From NCBI GenBank assembly GCA_011799875.1, contig CM022299.1, positions 35,546,755-35,610,754 of the forward strand: DNA of 64,000 nt, in the 5' to 3' direction. Positions 35,381 to 45,575 of the stretch are shown here, one piece after another. How positions within the stretch are numbered: the first letter of the stretch is position 1; the number at the start of each line of letters is the position of its first letter. The stretch comes from Thinopyrum elongatum (taxonomy: Eukaryota > Streptophyta > Magnoliopsida > Poales > Poaceae). A program made the position numbers and the translations under genes. The notes below the pieces were generated by a model. That model ran no database searches. It saw only the letters and a list, made by a program, of their open reading frames with translations, and was not told the DNA's origin.

Positions 35381-36185
35381 AGGGTTCGAATCTGACTTGA
35401 TCAAACTTTGTGATGTAGCATGAATAGAGTTTGAGACAAGAAAAGCATAGATAGCTATAGGGAGTACTTAGGCATTCTTGTCCATACATTTGGAAAAAGA
35501 AAAGACCAAACAATCAAAGCAACAAATGGATGTCCTTGAATGAAGAAAATTATGCATCCAGCATGCTCACACAATAAGATGGCAAATGAAATATGTGGCA
35601 AAGCATGCACAAACACTCTAGCATCTATCAAGCAATTGGCGATGACTAGGTCATCTATATATGAGTATATTGACTTAGGAGTCAAATGAGAACATTTGAT
35701 CATAGGTCATACTCATCGTTTAAGCACAAGTGGGGTTACCACTTTTACATAAAACATTGTTGTGTTCACACCATTAGAGTTGCTTTAGCTCAATTCTTAG
35801 AGTAAAGCTCCCCCTAGATGTGATATCCCCCCTAAGAGGGATGAACTAACCTTGGGTTTTGTCGATAATGACTTCGTGTAGATGTTGAAGATGTGGATGC
35901 TCAATGTTGATGTAGATCATTTGGAGCAATCCTTTGGAGTGAGTTGCACTTTCAATACCTACACGGGTTAGTCCCACAAGGAACATGCAAGAATATCCAT
36001 AGACATAGAGTGAAGTACACACAAGATGATGTCCATGAAAGCATTAGGTTACCTTGTCCCTTGACTTACCAACAAGAGGGTTTGTGACTCCTTGAACTAG
36101 TGCAAGATGTGGAAGTTGATTGCACTTGTCCTTGCCAATATGAATATGAGTGAAGTATGTTGGCGGAGTCACCCTCATGAGCTCT

Positions 36186-38351
36186 CTAGTTCTTCTTCTT
36201 TGGGACCCAGATCATCTTGATGGGAATCCTTGGAGTTGTAGATGTACTTGATGAAGTAGAACTTGACGTAGTCTTGGGAACCCACTTGACCAAGGCCTTT
36301 GGAGCTTCTTCAAATGCATCAATCTCCTCTTGAAGCTTGTCCTTGCCTTTTAGCTTGTGGTCTTGTGGTGGAAGATCATCTTGAGCTTGTGTCCCCTTGA
36401 AGGAAGTAGGATCATACTTTTCTTGTTGAGGAACAAACTTCATCTTGGGGTATTGATCTTCTTCCCAGTCAACTCCATTGGCATTGAACTTTCGTTCAAA
36501 ACCAACACCTTGATTCTTCCGGTGCCTCCCTTGCTTGCGTACAATTTCCTAAAATTGCTTACTTCCGGCAAGGCTCTTGTAAACACCTTCCTCTATAATT
36601 CCCTTCAATAAGCTATTTTCTTGCTCAAGTGTAACTTGGCTAAGAGAATCATTAGTGGAATCAAGAGAACTACTAGAAGCAACAATATTGGATTTAGCAT
36701 GATTATTGTTACTACTAGAAGAAGAATCTTTCTTACTCTTGTTGCTAGATTTTACTTGTGGCATGTAAGTAGACAAGAGTAAATGCTTGGCAATGTAAGA
36801 AGAACTTTTCTTCCGAAGATCATCATTGATAGCTTTTAAGAACCCATGTTCTTGCTCTAGGTTGAGCTTCTCGAAGCGTAGCTTCTCATGAGTCTTTAAA
36901 AGTTCTCGATGATCTTCTAAAGTAGTTTCATGAGCTAACTTAAGAGTGTTTAGTTCTTTAGTTAGACGCTCAATCTCCTTCTTATCATTTTCATTCGTTT
37001 CATCTCGATTAGCATGATTAATAGTAGTTTCATCATAGTTTTCATCACTAGCATTGTCAACAAGTAACTCATCATCACCTAGCAAATCATCTTCATCACT
37101 ATTGAAATCAATATACTCGGGGTGTGATACCTTGGGGCCTTTAGCCATGAAGCATCTTCTAATTCCTTCATTTGGTGAGTCAAATATGTCATAGGAGTTG
37201 GTTGACACAAGTGCAAGACCGGCAACACCTTCATCTTGAGTATATTCGGAGTCGGAGTGATGGTCGGAGTCAGAACCAGATACCCATTCACCAACATGAG
37301 CTTGATGTCTTCATTTTGTATAGCTCCTTGATGACTTGTCCTTCCTTTCTGAATCCTTGCTTCTGCGAGAGGTTCTTCGTTCATAACGGTCATCTCTACT
37401 CCTTCTCTCTCTTGGAGGTGATTCTTCTCTTCTACTTCTTCTTTTAGGTGAGTCTTCTTTTCTTTTGTATGGGGCCGTACACTCATTGGAGTAGTGTCTG
37501 GGTCTTCCACAATTGTAGCAATTACGTTCATGACTAGAAGATCTTTTGTCATGGTAGGATCTTGATTTGGAACTTCTCTCTTTGCTTCTACTCTTGTAGA
37601 ATTTGTTGAATTTCTTCACCATTAAGCTCAATTCCTCATTGAAGACTTGTTTTTCACTTGATGTGGCAGGAGCATCATATGAGGCTTTATAAGCACCACT
37701 ATACTTGTTGTGAAGCTCTTCTTTGTCCTTGAGTGACATCTCATGAGCAACAATTCTTCCAATGACTTCCGTTGGCTTGAGATCTTTGTAATTGGGCATC
37801 ATTTGGATCAATGTGCACACGGTATCATATTTTCCATCCAAGGCTCTTAGGATCTTTTTGATGATGAATCTGTCAGTCATCTCTTCACTTCCTAAGCCGG
37901 CAATCTCATTTGTGATGAGAGCAAGCCTAGAGTACATTTCAGCGACACCTTCACCATCCTTCATTTTGAACTTGTCAAGTTTACTTTGAAGCACATCCAA
38001 CTTGGATTCCTTGACGGACTCGGTACCTTCGTGCATATCAATCAAAGTATCCCAAATTTCCTTTGCATTCTCAAGACGGCTGATTTTGTTGAATTCTTCG
38101 GGGCACAATCCATTGAAGAGGATATCGCAAGCTTGAGCGTTGTATTGCATCATTTTCAACTCTTCCACAGTTGCTTCGCGATTTGGTTCTCTCCCATCGA
38201 AGAATTCACCTTGCAAACCAATACACACAATAGCCCAAACGGCGGGGTTATGTCCAAGAATATGCATTTTCATCTTATGCTTCCAACTAGCAAAATTAGT
38301 ACCATCAAAGTAAGGACCTCTACGGTGGGAATTTCCCTCGCTAGACGCCAT
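36186..38351 (-). pseudogene. Gag of the Maximus-like Copia element, two in-frame stops
   Basis: One reading frame of 722 codons starts at ATG 38351 (MASSEGNSHRRGPYFDGTNF). The UBN2-type capsid region follows (about residues 15-190: WKHKMKMHILGH, LKMMQYNAQACDILFNGLCP), then a CCHC knuckle CYNCGRPRHYSNEC near residue 290 and Arg/Ser/Glu-rich sequence. TGA at 37311-37313 and TAG at 36549-36551 interrupt it. The rest is an acidic, coiled-coil tail ending IPIKMIWVPKKKN at 36186. The first 346 residues, capsid plus knuckle, could still be made from an uninterrupted ORF. Gag forms the particle that packages element RNA. What normally follows (protease and the rest of pol) is absent. Confidence 0.85.
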
Positions 38352-38420
38352 ACTCTCCTAGGTTGTGAAACCAAGGCTATGATCACCAAAGGTATGGAAA
38401 TCAAGGCAAATGGAGACCAA

Positions 38421-38433
38421 AGCTCTGATACCA
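38421..38433 (-). other. Primer-binding site, initiator tRNA-Met type
   Basis: On the minus strand it reads TGGTATCAGAGCT, two bases after the end of the 5' LTR. This matches the 3' end complement of plant initiator tRNA-Met, the usual Copia primer. Confidence 0.9.
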
Positions 38434-38435
38434 CT

Positions 38436-40093
38436 TGTAGGATCGAAAGTATGTCTAGATGGCGGTGATTAGACTACTTGACCAAATAAAAATCTAGCCT
38501 TTTCCCAATTTTATGTCTTGGCAGATTTTAGCAACTTAACACAAGTCAAGCAATCAACCTACACATGCAATTCTAAGAGTATAGCAGCGGAATGTAAATC
38601 ATTGCATATGAAGGTAAAGGGGAGGAGTTTGGAGAGAGCAAACGCAATGTAGACACGGAGATTTTTGGCGTGGTTCCGATAGGTGGTGCTATCGTACATC
38701 CATGTTGATGGAGATTTCAACCCACGAAGGGTAACGGTTGCGCGAGTCCACGGAGGGCTCCACCCACGAAGGGTCCACGAAGAAGCAACCTTGTCTATCC
38801 CACCATGGCCATTGCCCACGAAAGACTTGCCTCACTCGGGTAGATCTTCACGAAGTAGGTGATCTCCTTGCCCTTACAAACTCCTTGGTTCAACTCCACA
38901 ATCTTGACGGAGGCTCCCAAGTGACACCTAACCAATCTAGGAGACACCACTCTCCAAAAGGTAATAAATGGTGTGTTGATGATGAACTCCTTGCTCTTCT
39001 GCTTCAAATGATAGTCTCCCCAACACTCAACTCTCTCTCACAGATTTGGATATGGTGGAAAGATGATTTGAGTGGAAAGCAACTTGGGGAAGGCTAGAGA
39101 TCAAGATTCTTGTGGTTGGATTGGAATGTCTTGGTCTCAACACATGAGTAGGTGGTTCTCTCTCAGAAAATGAGTAGTGGAAGTGTAGGCACGTTCTGAT
39201 GGCTCTCTCACTAATGGAGAAGGGGGTGGAGGGGTATTTATAGCCTCCACACAAAATCTAACCGTTACACACAATTTACCAAACTCGGTGGGACCGAATA
39301 GTGAAACTCGGTGAGACCGACCTGGTTCAAAATGTGAACGTTAGGCTTTTCGGTGGGACCGACAATACCAACTCGGTGAGACCGATGCGCTAGGGTTAGG
39401 GAGAAACCTCATCTCGGTGAGACCGATCACATGAACTCGGTGAGACCGATTTCAGTAATAAGCAAACAGAGACTTGGTCAGGCAAACTCGGTGGGACCGA
39501 TCGCTCATTTCGGTGAGACCGAAACATTACGAAAAGGAAACAGAGAGTTTGCATTGCCAACTCGGTGGGACCGATCGCTCATCTCGGTTAGACTGAAACG
39601 TTACGAAGGGAAACAGAGAGTTTGCAATCCCATCTCGGTGAGACCGAGATCCCTATCGGTGAGACCGAACTGATTAGGGTTTCTGGCAATGGCTATGTCA
39701 AGTAAACTCGGTGGCGCCGGATAGATCAAATCGGTGGGGCCGAGTTTTACTTTAGGATTAGGACATATGTGGAAATGAGAAAGCGGTTGAGGGCTTTTGG
39801 AGCATATCACTAAGCATTTTGAGCAAGCAAGCCATTAAGCAACACCTCATCCCCTTTTAATAGTATTGGCTTTTCCTATGGACTCAATGTGATCTTGGAT
39901 CACTAAAATGAAAATGTAGAGTCTTGAGCTTTTGCCAATATGTGTCCTTAGCATTTTGAGGGGTCCACATCTCTAGTCCATGCCATACCAATCATTGAAC
40001 TTTCTGAAACATTAATCTTGAATGGATATTAGTTCAATGAGCTATATGTTGTTATGAATTACCAAAACCACCCGGGGATTAGTTGCACTTTTA
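38436..40093 (-). repeat. 5' LTR of the Maximus-like element
   Basis: This LTR is 1658 bp, the partner of 31494-33152. It carries the same array of about 14 'ctcggtgagaccga' motifs (39281-39750). Its last base pairs are TTTTA instead of TTTCA. Confidence 0.92.
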
Positions 40094-40717
40094 GAGTTGC
40101 ATGATCTCATGGTCGAAGGAACATGTATTTGACATTAAGAAAGCAGTAGCAATAAACTGAATGATCATATGCTAAGCTAATGGATGGGTCTTGTCCATCA
40201 CATCATTCTCCTAATGATGTGATCCCGTTATCAAATGGCAACTCATCTCTATGGTTAGGAAACCTTAACCATCTTTTGATCAACGAGCTAGTCTAGTAGA
40301 GGCTCACTAGGGACATGGTATTTGTTTATGTATCCACACATGTATTTAAGTTTCCGGTCAATACAATTCTAGCATGAATAATAAACCTTTATCATGATTA
40401 AGGAAATATAATAATAACCATTTTATTATTGCCTCAGGGCATATTTCCATCAGTCTCCCACTTGCACTAGAGTCAATAATCTAGTTCATATCGTTATGTG
40501 ATTAACACCCATAGTTCACATCGCCATGTGACTAACACCCAAAGAGTTTACTAGAGTCAATAATCTAGTTCACATCGCCATGTGATTAACACCCAAAGAG
40601 TACTAAGGTGTGATTATGTTTTGCCTGTGAGAGAGGTTTAGTTAACGGATCTGCCACATTCAGACTCGTATGTATTTTGCAAATTTCTATGTCTACAATG
40701 CTCTACATGGAGCTACT

Positions 40718-43700
40718 CTAGCTAATTGCTCTCATGTTCAATACGTATCCAGATTGAGACTCGGAGTCATCCGGATTGGTGTCAAAGCTTGCATCGACGT
40801 AACCCTTTACGACGAACTCTTTATCACCTCCATAATCGAGAAACATTTCCTTAGTCCTCTTTAGGTACCTAAGGATAATTTTGACCACTGTCCAGCGATC
40901 CACTCCTGGATCACTATTGTACCCCCTTGCCAAACTCATGGCAAGGCACACAACAGGTCTGGTACACAGCATGGCATACTTTATAGAACCTATGGTTGAG
41001 ACATAGGGAATGACTTTCATTCTCTCTCTATCTTCTGCCGTGGTCGGGCTTTGAGTCTTACTCAACTTCACACCTGCAACACAGGCAAGAACCCTTTCTT
41101 TGACTGATCCATTTTGAGCTTCTTCAAAATTTTGCCAAGGTATGTGCTTTGTGAAAGTCCTATTAAGCGTCTCAATCTATCCCTATAGATCTTGATGCCC
41201 AATATGTAAGTAGTTTCACCGAGGTCTTTCATTGAAAAATTCTTATTGAAGTATCATTTTATGCTATCCAGAAATTCTATATCATTTCCAATCAACAGTA
41301 TGTCATTCACACATTCACATATAATATCAGAAATGCTACAGAGCTCCCACTCACTTTCTTGTAAATACAGCCTTCACCATAAGTCTGTATAAAACCATAT
41401 GCTTTGATGACCTCCTCAAAGCGTATATTTCAACTCCGAGATGCTTGCACCAGTCCATAGATGGATCGCTGAAGCTTGCACACTTTGTTAGCACCTTTAG
41501 GATCGACAAAAACTTCCGGTTGCATCATATACAACTCTTCCTCAAGAAACCCGTTAAGGAATGCAAGGTTTTTGACATCCATTTGCCAGATTTCATAATC
41601 ATAAAAGGCGGCAATTGCTAACATGATTCGGACAGACTTAAGCATCGCTACGGGTGAGAAAGTCTCATCGTAGTCAACTCCTTGAACTTGTCGAAAACCT
41701 TTTGCAACAAGTTGAGCTTTGTAGACAGTGATATTACCGTCAGCGTCCATCATCCTCTTAAAGATCCATTTATTCTTTATGGCTTGCCGATCATCGGGCA
41801 AATCCACCAAAGTCCACACTCTGTTCTCATACATGGATCATATCTCAGATTTCATGGCTTCAAGCCATTTTTTGGAATCTGGGCTCATCATAGTTTCTTC
41901 ATAGTTCGTAGGTTTGTTGTTGTCCAACAACATGACTTCCAGGACAGGATTGCCATACCACTCTCGTGCGGAACGTGTTCTGGTCGACCTGCGAGGTTCA
42001 GTAGTAACTTGATCTGAAGTTTCATGATCATCATTATTTGCTTCCTCTCTGGTTGGTGTAGGCATCACGGGAACGGCTTTCTCTGATGTACTACTTTCCA
42101 ATTCGAGAGAAGGTACAATTACCACATCAAGTTCTACTTTCCTCCCACTCACTTCTTTCGAGAGAAACTCCTTCTCTAGAAAGGACCCATTCTTAGCAAC
42201 AAAGATTTTGCCTTCAGATCTGTGGTAGAAGGTATACCCAATAGTTTCTTCCGGGTATCCTATGAAGACGCACTTCTCCGCTTTGGGTTCGAGCTTATCA
42301 GGCTGAAGCCTTTTTGACATAAGCGTCGCATCCCCAAACTTTTAAGAAACGACGGCTTAGGTTTCTTGCCAAACCACAGTTCATACGGTGTCATCTCAAC
42401 GGATTTAGACGGTGCCCTATCTAACGTGAATGCGGCTGTCTCTAATGCATAACCCCAAAATGATAAAGGCAAATTGGTAAGAGACATCATAGAACGCACC
42501 ATATCTAATAAAGTACGGTTACGACGTTCGGACGCACCATTACGCTGTGGTGTTCCAGGTGGCGTGAGTTGTGAAACAATTCCACATTTTCTTCAATGAA
42601 GGCCAAACTCGTAACTCAAATATTTGCCTCCGCGATCAGATCGTAGAAACTTTATTTTCCTGTTATGATGATTCTCTACTTTACTCTGAAATTCTTTGAA
42701 CTTTTCAAATGTTTCAGACTTGTGTTTCATCAAGTAGATATACCCATACCTACTCAAATCATCTGTAAAGGTTAGAAAATAACAATACCCGTCGCGTGGA
42801 TCAACACTCATTGGACTGTATACATCGGTATGTATTATTTCCAATAAGTCATTAGCTCGCTCCATTGTTCCGGAGAACGGAGTTTTAGTCATCTTGCCCA
42901 TGAGGCATGGTTCGTAAGTATCAAATGATTCATAATCAAGTGATTCCAAAAGTCCACCCACATGGAGTTTCTTCATGCGCTTTACACCAATATGACCTAA
43001 ACGGCAGTGCCATAAGTATGTTGCACTATCATTATCAACTTTGCATCTTTTGGCACCAATATTATGAGTATGTGTATCACTACGATCGAGATTCAATAAA
43101 CCATTCACATTGGGTGTATAACCATAGAAGGTTTTATTCATGTAAACAGAACAACAATTATTCTCTGAATTAAATGAATAACCGTATTGCAATAAACACG
43201 ATATAATCATGTTCATGCTCACGCAAACACCAAATTACATTTATTTAGGCTTAACACTAATCCCGAAGGTAGAGGGAGTGTGCGATGGTGATCATATCAA
43301 TCTTGGAAACACTTCCAACACACATCGTCACCTTGGCCTTTACTAGTCTCCGTTTATTCTGCAACTCCTGTTTCGAGTTACTAATCTTAGCAACTGAACC
43401 GGTATCAAATACCCAGGGGCTACTACGAATACTAGTAAGGCACACATCAATAACATGTATATCAAATATTCCTTTGTTCACATTGACATCCTTCTTATCC
43501 GCCAAGTATTTAGGGCAGTTCCGCTTCTAGTGACCATTCCCTTTGTAGTAGAAGCACTTAGTTTCAGGCTTAGGTCCATCTTTGGGCTTCTTCACGGGAG
43601 TGGCAACTTGCTTGCCATTCTTCTTAAAGTTCCCTTTCTTTCCCTTGCCCTTTTTCTTGAAACTAGTGGTCTTGTTTAACCATCAACACTTGATGCTCTT

Positions 43701-43967
43701 TCTTGATTTCTACCTTCACCGATTTCAGCATCACGAAGAGCTCGGGAATCGTTTTCGTCATCCCTTGCATATTATAGTTCATCACGAAGTTCTAGTAGCT
43801 TGGTGATAGTGACTAGAGAACTCTGTCAATCACTATCTTATCTGGAAGATTAACTCCCACTTGATTCAAGCGATTGTAGTACCCAGACATTCTGAGCACA
43901 TGCTCACTGGCTGAGCTATTCTCCTCCATCTTGTAGGCAAAGTAGAGGTCTCATACCTCTCGACACG
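40718..43967 (-). pseudogene. Gag-pol remnant of the Angela-like Copia element
   Basis: Reading leftward: partial gag (about 43967-43700, with MEENSSASEHVLRMSGYYNR); a nucleocapsid knuckle near 43560-43500 whose Trp is a TAG stop and whose second Cys is Tyr; protease with FDTGS (about 43415); GAG-pre-integrase and integrase (43222-42593: LWHCRLGHIGVKRMKKLHVG, then HTD and FTDD Asp positions); the integrase C-terminal region (42502-41838); reverse transcriptase (41834-41430: KNKWIFKR, KGFRQVQGVDYDETFSPVA, QMDVKN); and RNase H (41071-40718). The YVDD box at about 41303-41314 reads CVND, so one catalytic Asp is lost. Frames are interrupted between all these blocks. The order protease-integrase-RT-RNase H is the Copia order. 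The copy cannot replicate itself. Confidence 0.88.
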
Positions 43968-44299
43968 GGAAACCTTAACCATCTTTTGATCAACGAGCTA
44001 GTCTAGTAGAGGCTTACTAGGGACATGGTATTTGTTTATGTATCCACACATGTATTTAAGTTTCCGGTCAATACAATTCTAGCATGAATAATAAACCTTT
44101 ATCATGATTAAGGAAATATAATAATAACCATTTTATTATTGCCTCTAGGGCATATTTCCATCATGCACATGAAACACAGAATAAGCAAGAACACTACCCT
44201 GCCCATGAACAGTACCGCATAAGAAGGAATCGAATCATATCAAATCGATTCACATCTCACCGGAGCATGCTAATGACGAAGCAGAGGGATTGTTCTTAC

Positions 44300-44821
44300 C
44301 GGAGCGGGTGGAGTTGCATTACCGGAGCGGGTGGAGTTGGAGCGTACGCCAGCCGGGGGGAAAACCCCGGCGGGAAGAATATGGCGGGCGAGGAGGAGGA
44401 GGAGCTGCCAATGCCGACGGCCGTCGGCATTGGCCCGGTGCTGCTGCCCCACGCGCGCGGTCGAGGAGGAGGAGGTCGCCGTCGTCCATGGGCATGCGGC
44501 GATGCCCGGAGCAAACCCTTGGATGGGGGTAACCCCCCCCCCCTACCCAAGCACAGGGGTTCCATGCAGCGTCGCGTTGCCGACCCCCACCGGCGGCGCC
44601 GCCGAACCCAGGACCTCGAGGTCCGGTAACGGCGGCGGAGGCGGAGCGGCCGGCACCGGATTGACCGGACGAGGCGGCCTGATGCAGATAGGGGAAGGCG
44701 CGTGCAGAGCCCGCATCAGATCGACCCTGGAGTTCGCCAAGCCGGCAACCCACCGCTCGTGGATGCGGTTGTTGCCGGCGCTGATGGGGGTCAGCGGACG
44801 GCGCAACGGAGGGCGGCTCAT
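44300..44821 (-). pseudogene. Probable first exon of the B3-domain gene, with a poly-C frameshift and duplicated donor
   Basis: From ATG 44821 the frame reads MSRPPLRRPLTPISAGNNRI and continues GC-rich and Pro-rich to 44543, where a run of nine or more C (about 44530-44540) coincides with a frame change. The next frame (to 44300) reads through SPRLAYAPTPPAP. Two splice donors follow from a 23-bp tandem duplication: GTAATG at about 44322 and GTAAGA at 44299. The composition is typical of a grass 5' exon. Linking it to the B3 exon at 29570 is inference from strand, order and splice signals. Confidence 0.45.
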
Positions 44822-45575
44822 CGGAGGTGAGGAGAGGAAGGGGCCGGCTGTGAGAGGAGGGTGAGAAGAAGTGGTGTGAAAGGGAGTGGGCGGTGAAGAA
44901 GTGCTGTGAAAGGGAGTGGGCGGTGACAGGAGAGGGAGGGAGAGTTATGAGACATCCCGTCCCGTCTTCCGCGCTTCCTGAGGCGTGCAACGAGGAGCCA
45001 CGTGTGGCCGCGCTCAGCCTGACTGTGGAAAAAAACTACCGATTCGGCAGTAGCTTGCGTGCCTGGCCCGGAATTGCTTTAAGTTCCGTGCGGACCGGGA
45101 CGTGGGTACAGACCAGGCAACCAAACAGCTGATTTTTGTCCCGCACGGACCTGATTGGCCCATATACGAGCAACCAAACGCGTCCTAGGTTATGGTTATG
45201 CTATAATCTCTCGAATTTCAGCAAGAAAGCGTTCGTTACCCGGGCCCTTGTGTTTGTCTTTGCCCACAGCCAGAGTCACACACGCACGCATTGCCTAGGA
45301 ATGCTGCTGGCACGGACGCCGGTCAGAGTAAATGTCCACGGGCACACTAGTCAAAGAAAACAACCACCATTCCGTTTCGAAAAAAAGAAAACAACCACCA
45401 AGGGACGACACGCATAGGTCCAAATAAAAGCAAACGGCGTCTTGTACTGTAGCTGTAGGAGTAGCTCGCATGTTTTGCTTTGCGTACTCTCACAAAAAAA
45501 AAAAATTGCTCACATCTGCACACGGCCAAATCCAGTAGTAGTAGAGAAGGAAAAAAAGGCTTGGGTATTGGGTAC

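Larger units (their letters stand above)
31494..40093 (-). mobile_element. Maximus-like Copia element with gag but no pol, inserted in the Angela 3' LTR
   Basis: Two nearly identical LTRs, 31494-33152 and 38436-40093, are flanked by GAGTT (31489-31493 and 40094-40098). The flanks rejoin to a continuous Angela LTR. The element is minus-strand: primer-binding site at 38421-38433 and polypurine tract at 33153-33166. The internal 5.3 kb encodes a SIRE/Maximus-style gag (38351-36186) and a short extra ORF (34290-33916). There is no protease, integrase, reverse transcriptase or RNase H. It would depend on enzymes of a related element. High LTR identity suggests recent movement. The outermost right base pair of the right LTR is TA where CA is expected. 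Confidence 0.9.
30104..44163 (-). mobile_element. Angela/BARE-type Copia retrotransposon, interrupted and partly deleted
   Basis: The element is flanked by the 5-bp duplication TGCAC (30099-30103 and 44164-44168). It lies on the minus strand. The 3' LTR is 30104-31493 plus 40099-40452 (about 1.74 kb), split by the Maximus-like element. The polypurine tract GTGGGAGAC lies at 40453-40461. The 5' LTR is only 43968-44163: a deletion joins gag directly to mid-LTR sequence, removing the primer-binding site, the leader and the start of gag. The 'ggcatatttccatca' end is typical of Angela, BARE-1 and WIS. The left outer end reads TA instead of TG, a point change seen when compared with the second LTR copy at 61489. 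Confidence 0.9.
28499..45185. mobile_element. Outer TIR element (PIF/Harbinger-like ends), holding a B3 gene and nested Copia elements
   Basis: The left end reads GGGCGCGTTTGGTTGC (28499-28514). The right end, on the other strand, reads GGACGCGTTTGGTTGC, ending at 45185. They match at 15 of 16 bases. Both are flanked by TAG (28496-28498 and 45186-45188), a 3-bp target duplication as expected for PIF/Harbinger. Further 'tttggttgcc' or 'caaccaaac' motifs lie just inside both ends. Without the nested Copia insertion (30104-44163 plus one TSD) the element would be about 2.6 kb. It contains a B3-domain coding region, not a recognisable transposase. It could be a non-autonomous element that captured a gene; two unrelated MITE ends are the alternative. 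Confidence 0.6.

Noticed and set aside
38421..38433. tRNA gene
   Set aside because: Only the 13-base complement of the tRNA-Met 3' end is present; it is a retrotransposon primer site.
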